Part shown: in pieces, positions 12,296 through 20,148 of the stretch | How positions within the stretch are numbered: the stretch's first letter is position 1 | Layout of the letters: each line of letters opens with the position of its first letter | From: Gammaproteobacteria bacterium | Lineage (GTDB): Bacteria; Pseudomonadota; Gammaproteobacteria; Chromatiales; Chromatiaceae | NCBI GenBank assembly: GCA_025458675.1 | Contig: JALORY010000013.1 | Location: 1-34,838, forward strand | DNA length: 34,838 nucleotides | Reading direction: 5' to 3' | Translations under genes and position numbers: made by a program | The notes under the pieces: model-generated | The model's database searches: none | What the model was told of the DNA's origin: nothing | Seen by the model: the letters and a program-made list of their open reading frames with translations, nothing else

Positions 12296-12312
12296 CAACG
12301 CCAGCGGCGTTG
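12296..12312 (+). terminator. Short hairpin after rnpA
   Basis: CAACGCC (12296-12302) and GGCGTTG (12306-12312) form a 7 bp stem with a 3-base loop right after the rnpA stop. A T-run (TTTTT) occurs only about 18 bases later, so it is not a canonical terminator; it may be an attenuator or a processing site between rnpA and yidC. The 85 bp gap to yidC holds no yidD-like frame. Confidence 0.3.
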
Positions 12313-12380
12313 CGTACACTTCGCGCTCCGTTTTTCATCGGGCGCCCCGGCACCGCGGGCGGCTCGCCAGGATCCCCCCA

Positions 12381-14048
12381 ATGGACAACATCCGCCTCAT
12401 TCTCGTCCTGGCGCTCGCCTTCGTGCTCATGCTGATCTGGCAGGCATGGGAAGCCGACTACGGCCCGCGCCCTGCCGCCCCGGCCACCCAGGCCACCGGT
12501 GAGCCCGCCGCGACTCCCGCCCCGACGGAGGGTGCCACCCCTGCCGTGGCGAGGACGGCGCCATCGGGCGTCCCCGACGTCTCGGCGACGCCCGCGGCGC
12601 CGGCAGCCGCACCGGCCGAGACGAGCCCCCGGGTCACGGTCCGCACGGACGTTCTGACGCTCGAGATCGACACACGCGGCGGTACCATCGTCAGCGCGCT
12701 CCTCAACCGGTACGCGGCCGAGTCGGGCAGTGCAGACCGTTTTCACTTGCTGCAACCGGCCGGACCACACTTCTTCGTCGCCCAGTCCGGCCTGTTCGCC
12801 AATCCGGACGGCATCGCGCCGACCCACGAGATGCAGTTCGCTGCCTCCGCGAGCGAGTACGTGCTTGCCGACGGTCTCGACACGCTCACCGTCGACCTCA
12901 CGTGGAAGCACGAAACCGGTGTAGAGGTCGTCAAGCGCTACGTGCTCCGGCGCGGCTCGTACGACATCGAGCTCTCCCATCACGTGCACAACCGTTCCAC
13001 GGCGCCCTGGACCGGGCGCGACTACCGCCAGCTGCTGCGCGCGGAGCCGCCGAGCACGGCAAAGTCGCAGTTCATGTACACGTACACCGGCGGCGCCGCG
13101 TATTCGGCCGACGAGAAGTTTCGCAAGTACACCTTCGCCGAGCTCGGGGACGGCAAACTGAATCGCGACGCGACCGATGGGTGGGTCGCGATGATCCAGC
13201 ACTACTTCCTCGGCGCATCGATCCCGCCCCGCGGCAGCACCGAGCACTACTACGGCAAGCGGCTGGGGGAGCACCGCTACGCGATCGGGCACTATTCGCC
13301 CGCGGTCACGGTCGCCCCCGGCCAGTCCCACGAGTTCGAGGGGTCCCTGTTCGTCGGGCCCAAGCTCCAGGACCAGATGAACGCCGCTGCGCCGGGACTC
13401 GACCTGACCCGGGACTACGGCTGGCTCGCCATCATCGCCCAGCCGATGTTCCTGATCCTGAGCTGGATCCACACGCTGGTAGGCAACTGGGGATGGACCA
13501 TCATCATCTTCACCATCCTCATCAAGCTCGTCTTCTACAAGCTCTCCGAGACGAGCTACCGGTCGATGGCCAACCTGCGCAAGCTCACGCCGCGCATCCA
13601 GGCGCTCCGCGACCGCTACGGGGACGACAAGCAGCGCCTCAATCAGGCGATGATGGAGATCTACCAGAAGGAAAAGATCAACCCGCTCGGCGGGTGCCTG
13701 CCCATCCTGGTCCAGATCCCGTTCTTCATCGCCCTCTACTGGGTGCTGCTCGAGAGCGTGGAGCTGCGACAGGCCCCGTGGATCCTCTGGATCCACGACC
13801 TCTCCGAGAAGGACCCCTATTTCGTGCTGCCGCTCCTCATGGGCGTGACGATGGTCGTGCAGCAGAAGCTCTCCCCGCCGCCGCCCGACCCCATGCAGGC
13901 AAAGATCATGATGATCCTGCCGATCGTGTTCACGGTGTTCTTCGCCTTCTTCCCGGCCGGCCTGGTGCTCTACTGGTTCGTGAACAACCTGCTGTCGATC
14001 GGGCAGCAGTGGATGATCACGCGCGCCATCGAAGCCGGCGCCAAGTGA
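12381..14048 (+). CDS. yidC: Membrane protein insertase YidC
   Basis: Inner-membrane insertase that works alone or with SecYEG. The 555 residues match the Gram-negative form: an N-terminal membrane segment (IRLILVLALAFVLMLIWQAW), an Ala/Pro-rich linker, the large periplasmic beta-sandwich domain (about residues 80-340; RVTVRTDVLTLEIDTRGG, YDIELSHHVHN), then the conserved five-helix core starting LAIIAQPMFLILSWIH, with the substrate-groove region WTIIIFTILIKLVFYKLSE (containing the conserved hydrophilic-groove residues region), NPLGGCLPILVQIPFFIALY, and FPAGLVLYWFVNNLLSI. The mature end lacks the long basic tail seen in some bacteria. It is followed one base later by mnmE. Confidence 0.97.
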   Translation: MDNIRLILVLALAFVLMLIWQAWEADYGPRPAAPATQATGEPAATPAPTEGATPAVARTAPSGVPDVSATPAAPAAAPAETSPRVTVRTDVLTLEIDTRGGTIVSALLNRYAAESGSADRFHLLQPAGPHFFVAQSGLFANPDGIAPTHEMQFAASASEYVLADGLDTLTVDLTWKHETGVEVVKRYVLRRGSYDIELSHHVHNRSTAPWTGRDYRQLLRAEPPSTAKSQFMYTYTGGAAYSADEKFRKYTFAELGDGKLNRDATDGWVAMIQHYFLGASIPPRGSTEHYYGKRLGEHRYAIGHYSPAVTVAPGQSHEFEGSLFVGPKLQDQMNAAAPGLDLTRDYGWLAIIAQPMFLILSWIHTLVGNWGWTIIIFTILIKLVFYKLSETSYRSMANLRKLTPRIQALRDRYGDDKQRLNQAMMEIYQKEKINPLGGCLPILVQIPFFIALYWVLLESVELRQAPWILWIHDLSEKDPYFVLPLLMGVTMVVQQKLSPPPPDPMQAKIMMILPIVFTVFFAFFPAGLVLYWFVNNLLSIGQQWMITRAIEAGAK

Positions 14049-14049
14049 G

Positions 14050-15405
14050 TTGACGCGCCCGCCCGCGACGGTCGACACGATCGCGGCAGTTGCGACGCCG
14101 CCCGGGGTGGGCGCGGTCGCGGTGGTTCGGCTCTCCGGCCCGGCGTCGGCCGCCATCGGCGCCGCGATCGCGGGCCCGCTGCCGCCGGCCCGCCGCGCGA
14201 CCCGCCGGCCGTTTCGCGGTGCCGGCGGCGAAGCGATCGACGAGGGCCTGCTCCTCTACTTCCCGGCTCCAGCCTCGCTCACCGGCGAAGACGTCGTCGA
14301 ACTGCAGGGCCACGGCGGTCCGGTGGTAGTCGACCAGCTGCTGACCCGGGCGCTTGTTCTCGGTGCCCGCCTGGCGAGGCCCGGGGAGTTCTCGGAGCGC
14401 GCCTTCCTCAACGGGAAGCTCGATCTCGCTCAGGCGGAGGCCGTTGCCGATCTCGTCGCGGCAGGCAGTGCGGACGCCGCGCGCCTTGCGGTGCGCTCCC
14501 TGCAGGGCGAGCTGTCGCGCCGCGTCGATGCGCTGCTCGAGCAGCTCGTGCGGCTGCGCAGCCACGTCGAGGCGACGCTCGACTTTCCCGAGGATGAGAT
14601 CGACGCTCTCGCCGACGGCGGGGTGCTCGCCGACCTCGACGCGCTCGGCAGCGCGACCGACGCCCTGCTCGCGAGCGCCGCCCGCGGCCGCGTGCTGCGC
14701 GACGGGCTGCGCGTCGTCATCGCCGGTGCGCCCAATGCCGGCAAGTCGAGCCTGCTCAACGCGCTGGCCGGTCACGACGCGGCGATCGTCACGGCGATTC
14801 CGGGGACGACGCGTGACGTGCTGCGCGAGTATCTGCAGATCGACGGCCTGCCGCTGCACGTCGTCGACACGGCCGGCCTGCGGGAGGGTGCGGACGTCGT
14901 CGAGCAGGAGGGGATCCGGCGCGCGCGCGAGGAGATGGCCGGGGCCGACCGGCTGCTCTGGGTGCACGACGACACGTTGCCGTTCGCGGCCGACGCGCTG
15001 GCCTGCGCCGCCCTTCCCCCCGCCGTGCCGGTCACGCTGATCCGCGCCAAGGTCGACCTGAGCGGCAGGACCCCCGGCCTCGGCACCGGCGATCCGCCGA
15101 CGCTCGCTGTCTCCGCCGTGACCGGCGCTGGACTCGACGCGCTGCGCGAGCACCTCAAGGCCTGTGCCGGCTACGGCGGCACGGGCGAAGGCGAGTTCAT
15201 CGCGCGCCGTCGTCACCTCGACGCCCTCGACCGGGCCCGCGCCGCGCTCGCCGCCGCCCGCGCGACCGCGATGGCGCGGCGCCCGATCGAGCTCGTGGCG
15301 GAGGACCTGCGGCAGGCGCAGCAGGCGCTCGGGGAGATCACCGGCGCCTTTGCACCCGACGACCTGCTCGACCGGATCTTCGCAACTTTCTGCATCGGGA
15401 AGTGA
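14050..15405 (+). CDS. mnmE: tRNA uridine-5-carboxymethylaminomethyl modification GTPase
   Basis: Works with MnmG to modify the wobble uridine (U34) of certain tRNAs, using folate and GTP. The 451 residues show the N-terminal folate-binding, dimerising domain (TIAAVATPPGVGAVAVVRLSG; PGEFSERAFLNGKLDLAQAE), the G domain with G1 GAPNAGKS (226-233), G2 TTRD, G3 DTAG (273-276), and the C-terminal FCIGK with the conserved cysteine C448. The G4 motif, normally NKxD, reads RAKVD (A333, K334, D336), so the asparagine is replaced by alanine. The TTG at 14050 is the only start that keeps the N-terminal motif and begins one base after the yidC stop. mnmG, the partner, is not in the window. Confidence 0.96.
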   Translation: MTRPPATVDTIAAVATPPGVGAVAVVRLSGPASAAIGAAIAGPLPPARRATRRPFRGAGGEAIDEGLLLYFPAPASLTGEDVVELQGHGGPVVVDQLLTRALVLGARLARPGEFSERAFLNGKLDLAQAEAVADLVAAGSADAARLAVRSLQGELSRRVDALLEQLVRLRSHVEATLDFPEDEIDALADGGVLADLDALGSATDALLASAARGRVLRDGLRVVIAGAPNAGKSSLLNALAGHDAAIVTAIPGTTRDVLREYLQIDGLPLHVVDTAGLREGADVVEQEGIRRAREEMAGADRLLWVHDDTLPFAADALACAALPPAVPVTLIRAKVDLSGRTPGLGTGDPPTLAVSAVTGAGLDALREHLKACAGYGGTGEGEFIARRRHLDALDRARAALAAARATAMARRPIELVAEDLRQAQQALGEITGAFAPDDLLDRIFATFCIGK

Positions 15406-15418
15406 CCCGTCGACACGT

Positions 15419-15440
15419 GGCAGGGCGTCGCCCGCCTGCC
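15419..15440 (+). terminator. Hairpin downstream of mnmE, no T-run
   Basis: GGCAGG (15419-15424) and CCTGCC (15435-15440) form a 6 bp GC stem with a 10-base loop just after mnmE. There is no T-run, so this is a weak candidate for a transcript end or processing site. Confidence 0.25.
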
Positions 15441-15523
15441 GGCAAGGGCGCGGAATGTCGTCAGGGCGTCGGGGAAGCTTCTATGCTTGGCGGATCGGAA
15501 GTCTCGCCGCGAGGAGAAAAGGA

Positions 15524-15919
15524 ATGGGTCGCCACGCTGTTGGTCGTTTCGGGTCGCGTCGCCGGGTCCTGGCCCTCGGCGCGGCGACGCTCGTCGTCAC
15601 GGGCGCCCTCGGGGGCTGCGCCGACGTGTGGCGCGAGATGCAGGGCGACTTCGGTCCGGTGCGGCTGGGCCCGGGTGTGACGCGCGCCTGCTACAAGGAG
15701 TCGTGCAACGTGCAGTACACGCCGCCGGTCGAGGCGGTGGAGTACACCGTGCGGGCCAACGGGCAGGTAGTCGGTTCCGTTGCCGGCGGGCAGCCCCTGG
15801 ACGTTGGCAGCTACACGTTGCAGGACTCCCCCGTCACGATCACTGTCGACGGCGTGGATCGCAGCGCCGCCGTCCTCTTCGTCTTCGTTCCGCCCCTCTA
15901 CCCTGACCGCACGCCCTGA
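15524..15919 (+). CDS. Small predicted lipoprotein of unknown function
   Basis: A 131-residue protein I do not recognise. The N-terminus has a basic stretch (GSRRRVLAL), a hydrophobic core (ALGAATLVVTGALGG) and the lipobox L-G-G-C with the acylated cysteine at residue 32. The SRRRVLAL sequence also resembles a twin-arginine signal. The mature part has two further cysteines (C56 and C61, in CYKESC), which could form a disulfide, and an alternating pattern (VEYTVRANGQVVGSV, PVTITVDG) suggesting a small beta-sandwich. The ATG at 15524 has a strong GAGGAGAAAAGGA ribosome region, which decides the start. It stands alone, converging on the transglutaminase gene nine bases later. No function is proposed. 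Confidence 0.8.
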   Translation: MGRHAVGRFGSRRRVLALGAATLVVTGALGGCADVWREMQGDFGPVRLGPGVTRACYKESCNVQYTPPVEAVEYTVRANGQVVGSVAGGQPLDVGSYTLQDSPVTITVDGVDRSAAVLFVFVPPLYPDRTP

Positions 15920-15928
15920 GCCGCGCCC

Positions 15929-17902
15929 TCAGCGCGCCGTCAGCCGAAGCCGCCGCACGGCCCGTCGCAGCTGCCGCACCGCGTCGCCGGGGGCGTGGCG
16001 CCCGTAGCGCAGCGCCTCGTAGAGACGGCCGATCGCGCGCAGCTCCGCCGCCCGTGCAGGCAGCGCCGCCACGACCCGGTCGACGTAGTCGCGCGGTCCC
16101 TCGTGCGGCGCGCGAGGGACGCCGGCGCGGGCGAGCTTGCGGCAGAACCGGTCGTAGGCCGCAGCCACCGGCTCGCGCGGCGCCGGCCGCTGGACCAGCA
16201 ACCACAGCGCGGTGAGGAGCAGCAGCGCCCCGGCCACCCCAGCCGCCAGCATGCCGAGCCGGGTCTGGGATAGCCCCCCGAGCCCGAGCTGGCGCAGCAC
16301 ACTGTCCTGGCGTTCGCGGTCGTAGCCGATCACCCAGCGGTGCCAGTTGAGGTTGGCGGCATCCAGCATCCAGCGCGCCTGCCGCAGCATCGCGGCCACC
16401 CACGGCAGGTCGGCGCGGAAGGTCACGCGGCCGGCGGCGAGCGACGCACCCTGGTCGATCGTCGACTCGATGCGTTCCGGCGCGACCTGCGCGGTCGGGT
16501 CGACGCGCACCCAGCCCGACTCCCGCAGCCAGACCTCGGCCCAGGCGTGCGCGTCCGATTGCCGCACGGTCAGGTAGTCGCCCACTGCGTTGAGCTCCCC
16601 ACCCTGATAGCCGGTGACGACCCGCGCCGGGACCCCCGCCAGCCGCATGAGCAGCACGAAGCTCGCGGCGTAGTGCTCGCAGAAGCCGCGCCGCGTATCG
16701 AAAACGAACGCGTCGAGCGGGTCGTCGCCGAGCGGTGGCGGGCGGAGCGTGTAGACGAAGGGCTCGTCCCGGAAGAGCGCAAGGCCGCGGGAGACGATGG
16801 CCGCGGGGTCCTTGGCCTCGGCGCGCCACCGCTCGGCGAGCCCGCGCAGTCGAGGGCTCACCCGGTCCGGCAGCTGCAGCCCCGCGAATTCCTCGTCGGG
16901 CGACAGGCCGACCGTGCGGTAGTCCGTTACCGACCGGGCGCGATAGCTGCGCCGCGACTCGACGTCCCTTGGCGCGAGCACCTGGTGGTCGACGGTCGAG
17001 CTGGCGCCCTGCGGGAGCGAGACCGGCAGGTCCAGCGTGAAGAGCCAGCGTCGCCGGTGCGGCTCGAGGACCACCTCGTAGTCGATGGCCGGGCCCATCG
17101 CCTCGATTGTCGGCGCCTTGCCGAGCGGCGCGCCCGTCCGCCACGTGCGGCCGTCCGTCTCCCACAGCACCGGCCCGCGCCAGTACCGCTCCGCTGGCGC
17201 GGGCGGGTCGCCCTCGAAGCGGACGCGGAAGGCCGCTTCCGGCGACTCGACCACCCGAGCCAGCGACCCGGGCGACATGGTGTCGGCGAGCCCCGTGACC
17301 GCCGCGTCGGCGTCCGCGCTGAAGCCCCAGAGCGGGCCGCCGAGGCGGGGGAAGAGGACGAACAGGGCGATCGTCACCGGCAGGGCGTAGAGGCTGGTGC
17401 GCAGCACCGACGGCACCAACGTGACGAGAGCCGCCTGCTCCTCGGCGCGGTGCAGACGGGTGACCAGCAGCAGGAGCGCGAGGAAGGGCAGCGCCAGGTA
17501 CGCCGCGAGGGCGAGGGACTGGGAATAGAGGAACTGGGTGACGAGGACGAACCAGCCCAGGAAAGCGGCGACGTAGACGTCGCGCCGCGCGCGCACCTCC
17601 AGGAGCTTGAGCCCCAGCATGACCGTGAGCAGCGCGACCCCGGAGTCGCGATTGGGGGCGGCGCCCTCGGCGAGCACCACGGCGGCGAGCCCGGCGACCA
17701 GCAGGAGCGCCAGCAGCGCGCCGCCGGGAAGGAGCGCCGGTCGCGCGATCGCGAGCAGACGCCACCCCGCGGCGACCGCGAAGAACGCCACGATCGGCGG
17801 GGGCAGGTGCCAGGCGTGGGGTGCGACCGCCGCCCCGACGGCGGCGACGAGCAGGACCGTGCCCGCGGTGTCGACCGGCCGGTCCGCCAGCGCGTCCTTC
17901 AC
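15929..17902 (-). CDS. Transglutaminase-like membrane protein, TgpA family (DUF3488)
   Basis: An inner-membrane protein of 657 residues. The N-terminal ~190 residues contain several hydrophobic helices (for example AVGAAVAPHAW, ALLALLLVAGLAAVVLA, YVAAFLGWFVLVTQFL, ALPVTIALFVLFPRLGG). A large soluble periplasmic part follows, with a transglutaminase core carrying a complete Cys-His-Asp triad: C408 in GFCEHYA, H452 in SDAHAWAEVW and D468 in RVDPTAQ. One more helix (about 545-570) precedes a short C-terminal cytoplasmic tail. The GTG at 17902 overlaps the stop of the DUF58 gene by four bases. MoxR-DUF58-TgpA clusters are widespread in gammaproteobacteria; the substrate is not known, and an envelope role is inferred. 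Confidence 0.9.
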   Translation of the reverse strand: MKDALADRPVDTAGTVLLVAAVGAAVAPHAWHLPPPIVAFFAVAAGWRLLAIARPALLPGGALLALLLVAGLAAVVLAEGAAPNRDSGVALLTVMLGLKLLEVRARRDVYVAAFLGWFVLVTQFLYSQSLALAAYLALPFLALLLLVTRLHRAEEQAALVTLVPSVLRTSLYALPVTIALFVLFPRLGGPLWGFSADADAAVTGLADTMSPGSLARVVESPEAAFRVRFEGDPPAPAERYWRGPVLWETDGRTWRTGAPLGKAPTIEAMGPAIDYEVVLEPHRRRWLFTLDLPVSLPQGASSTVDHQVLAPRDVESRRSYRARSVTDYRTVGLSPDEEFAGLQLPDRVSPRLRGLAERWRAEAKDPAAIVSRGLALFRDEPFVYTLRPPPLGDDPLDAFVFDTRRGFCEHYAASFVLLMRLAGVPARVVTGYQGGELNAVGDYLTVRQSDAHAWAEVWLRESGWVRVDPTAQVAPERIESTIDQGASLAAGRVTFRADLPWVAAMLRQARWMLDAANLNWHRWVIGYDRERQDSVLRQLGLGGLSQTRLGMLAAGVAGALLLLTALWLLVQRPAPREPVAAAYDRFCRKLARAGVPRAPHEGPRDYVDRVVAALPARAAELRAIGRLYEALRYGRHAPGDAVRQLRRAVRRLRLTAR

Positions 17903-18831
17903 GGCCGCCGGTCCTCGTAGAGCGCCAGCGCGGTCAGGCAGCGCTCCGCGTGGCGCTCGCCGTGACCCGGCGGGATCTCCTCCCCCGGCAGGCGCAGACC
18001 GTAGTGCCGTCCCGCCCGCTCCGCGTCGAGGATGCCGCGGCAGAGGGCCTCGAGCCGCCGTTCGGTGTCGAGGCCCTCCAGGGCGTCGAAACTCAGCCAC
18101 AGCCGATCCGCTCGGTCGCCCCCGAACTGGCGGGTGTGCAGACCGCGCTCGCGGGCGAGGGTCTTCCAGTCCAGCCGGCTCGGCGCGTCTCCCGGGCGAT
18201 ACCCGCGCAGCCCGACGAAGTCATCGGCGCCGACGCCCAGGCTGCCCTGCTCCACGCCGGCGTAGGTGGGGTCGGCCGCGGCGTCGAAGCGGTCCGCCGG
18301 GCGGGGGTAGACCACGGCGCCTGCGTCCGTGTCGACGTAGCTCCACGCGCGCAGCAGTCCGAGCGGGTAGCGGGTCGAGAGCGTCAGCCGGCCGAGGGGG
18401 ACCCGCCCGCGGCAGACCGTCGGCACGCGCAGCACGCCCGCGGCGCCCGCCTCGCCACGGCAGTCGACCAGGGTGCGGTCGGCCGCGCCGTCGACCTGGA
18501 CGGCCGGGCGGTCACGCCCGTCCGCGGCCGCGACCCGGACCGCGAAGCGTGCGTCCTCGCCGGCGTAGACGCGTCCGAGCGCGTCCGCGCCGAGCCGCAG
18601 CCCGCGCAGGTTCCGCCACGTCTGGTGCATCGCCACGTGCCCGACGGCGGCGAGCTGGAAGGCGAGCAGGAAGGCGAGGTTGTTGCCGTAGTTGATGGCG
18701 CTGATGAACACCGCAGCGACCAGCACGCCGTAGAGGAGCCCGTAGCGCGTCGGCAGGATGTAGATCTGGCGGCCCCGCACGGGGGTGTCGGTCCGGGCGG
18801 CCCGGACGAAGCGCGCCAGCCGCCCGCTCAC
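17899..18831 (-). CDS. DUF58 domain-containing membrane protein
   Basis: A 310-residue protein with two N-terminal membrane helices (YGLLYGVLVAAVFISAI and NLAFLLAFQLAAVGHVAM), a beta-rich middle region, and the DUF58 signature FVGLRGYRPGDAPSRLDWK followed by LARERGLHTRQF in the C-terminal half. The last part resembles a degenerate von Willebrand A-like fold, as in other DUF58 proteins. DUF58 proteins act with MoxR ATPases, whose gene lies directly upstream. The GTG at 18831 overlaps the moxR stop by four bases, and its own stop overlaps the transglutaminase start by four, so the three genes are translationally coupled. The specific function is unknown. Confidence 0.9.
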   Translation of the reverse strand: MSGRLARFVRAARTDTPVRGRQIYILPTRYGLLYGVLVAAVFISAINYGNNLAFLLAFQLAAVGHVAMHQTWRNLRGLRLGADALGRVYAGEDARFAVRVAAADGRDRPAVQVDGAADRTLVDCRGEAGAAGVLRVPTVCRGRVPLGRLTLSTRYPLGLLRAWSYVDTDAGAVVYPRPADRFDAAADPTYAGVEQGSLGVGADDFVGLRGYRPGDAPSRLDWKTLARERGLHTRQFGGDRADRLWLSFDALEGLDTERRLEALCRGILDAERAGRHYGLRLPGEEIPPGHGERHAERCLTALALYEDRRP

Positions 18832-19742
18832 GGCACCGGGACGGCCCGCAACAACTCGGCAGCCAGGGCGTCCGGGTCGTCGCCCGACTCGGCCGCGGCC
18901 GCCAGGCGGTGGCCGACGACCGCCGCCAGCACGGCCTGCACGTCCTCGGGCAGGACCGCGGTGCGTCCGTCGACGAAGGCCCAGGCGCGGGCGGCCCGCA
19001 GCAGCGCGAGGCCGCCGCGCGGCGACAGGCCGTGGCGGTAGCGCGGCGAGCTGCGGGTGTGCTCGAGCAGCGCCTGGGCGTAGTCGAGCAGGGCGTCGGC
19101 GACGTGCACGCCCGCCGCCTGCCGCTGCAGCACGAGGAGGTCGGCGGGGTCGAGGACGGGCTGCAGCTGCGGCAGCAGCTCGCGCCGGTCCGAGCCGCGC
19201 AGCAGCGTGCGCTCGGCCTCGCGGTCCGGATAGCCGATGCGGACCCGCATGAGGAACCGGTCGACCTGGGACTCGGGCAGCGGGAAGGTGCCGATCTGGT
19301 GCGCCGGATTCTGGGTCGCGATGACGAAGAACGGCTCCGGCAGGGGGCGGGTCTCGCCCTCGACCGTCACCTGCCGCTCCTCCATGGCCTCGAGCAGGGC
19401 GCTCTGTGCCTTGGGGGTGGCGCGGTTGATCTCGTCGGCCACGACCAGCTGGGCGAACACCGGCCCGGGGTGGAAGCGGAAGCGGCCGTCCTCGCGGTCA
19501 TACACCGACACGCCGAGGATGTCGGCCGGCAGCAGGTCGCTGGTGAACTGGATCCGCGAGTAGTCGAGGCCGAGGAGCCGGGCAAGGGTGTGCGCGAGGG
19601 TGGTCTTGCCCACGCCGGGCAGGTCCTCGACGAGCAGGTGGCCGCGCGCCAGCAGGCACGCGAGCGCGAGCCGAACCACGCGCTCCTTGCCGAGCACGAC
19701 CCGGCCCGCGGCGTCCACCAGTCGGGTGATCTGCGCGGTCAT
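18828..19742 (-). CDS. MoxR-family AAA+ ATPase
   Basis: A 304-residue AAA+ chaperone-like ATPase of the MoxR group. Walker A is LPGVGKTTLAHTLA near residue 41, followed by the MoxR-typical RIQFTSDLLPADILGVSVY. Walker B is VVADEINRATPKAQSALLEAMEE, followed by sensor 1 FFVIATQNPAHQIGTFPLPESQVDRF. These motifs are diagnostic. MoxR proteins are thought to help assembly or activation of partner VWA/DUF58 proteins, here the gene directly downstream. The ATG at 19742 follows a small TPR gene by ten bases, probably in the same transcript. Confidence 0.93.
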   Translation of the reverse strand: MTAQITRLVDAAGRVVLGKERVVRLALACLLARGHLLVEDLPGVGKTTLAHTLARLLGLDYSRIQFTSDLLPADILGVSVYDREDGRFRFHPGPVFAQLVVADEINRATPKAQSALLEAMEERQVTVEGETRPLPEPFFVIATQNPAHQIGTFPLPESQVDRFLMRVRIGYPDREAERTLLRGSDRRELLPQLQPVLDPADLLVLQRQAAGVHVADALLDYAQALLEHTRSSPRYRHGLSPRGGLALLRAARAWAFVDGRTAVLPEDVQAVLAAVVGHRLAAAAESGDDPDALAAELLRAVPVP

Positions 19743-19752
19743 CGGCGCGGGC

Positions 19753-20082
19753 CTACGCCCCCTCCCCCAGCTGCTTCGCGACGCGCTTGCGGAACACCCG
19801 CATCTCCTTGGCGGCCTGCATGTCGCCCTTCCCCTCGGCCGTGGCGATCCCCGTGTCGAAGGCGGCGAGCGCGTCGCGGTCGCGGCCGAGCGCCGCGAGC
19901 GCGCGGCCGTACAGCTTCCAGGCGGCGGAGTAGCCGGGGTCGTAGGCGACCGCCTTCGCGAGGTGCACGACCGCCCGCTCGTGGTCCTCCGCCTTGTGCA
20001 GGGCACCGCCCAGACTGAACCGCAGCAGCGCGCTGTCCTGACCTCGCGCCAGCATCGCTTCGAGATTCTCGATCAGGCCCAT
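19753..20082 (-). CDS. Small tetratricopeptide-repeat protein
   Basis: A 109-residue cytoplasmic protein made mainly of two TPR-like helical pairs, about residues 17-49 (ALLRFSLGGALHKAEDHERA) and 52-84 (AAWKLYGRALAALGRDRDAL), followed by a charged C-terminal helix (KEMRVFRKRVAKQL). There is no signal sequence. TPRs mediate protein-protein contacts. It lies ten bases before moxR and 66 bases after ntrX, so it may work with the MoxR-DUF58-TgpA set, but its partner is not evident from sequence. Similar small TPR proteins with the MGLIENLEAML-type opening occur in gammaproteobacteria as conserved hypotheticals. Confidence 0.85.
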   Translation of the reverse strand: MGLIENLEAMLARGQDSALLRFSLGGALHKAEDHERAVVHLAKAVAYDPGYSAAWKLYGRALAALGRDRDALAAFDTGIATAEGKGDMQAAKEMRVFRKRVAKQLGEGA

Positions 20083-20148
20083 CGCGTCGCCTCTCGTGCC
20101 GTCTGTTGCCAGATGGGGGCGCCCGCCGGCCGGGGAAAGGTGGCCGCG

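Noticed and set aside
12114-14156. A 680-codon minus-strand open frame opposite yidC
   Set aside because: Composition is that of an antisense artefact, and yidC on the other strand is unmistakable.
16340-17920. A 526-codon plus-strand open frame opposite the transglutaminase-like gene
   Set aside because: No motifs and biased composition; the minus strand encodes a full catalytic triad and membrane helices.
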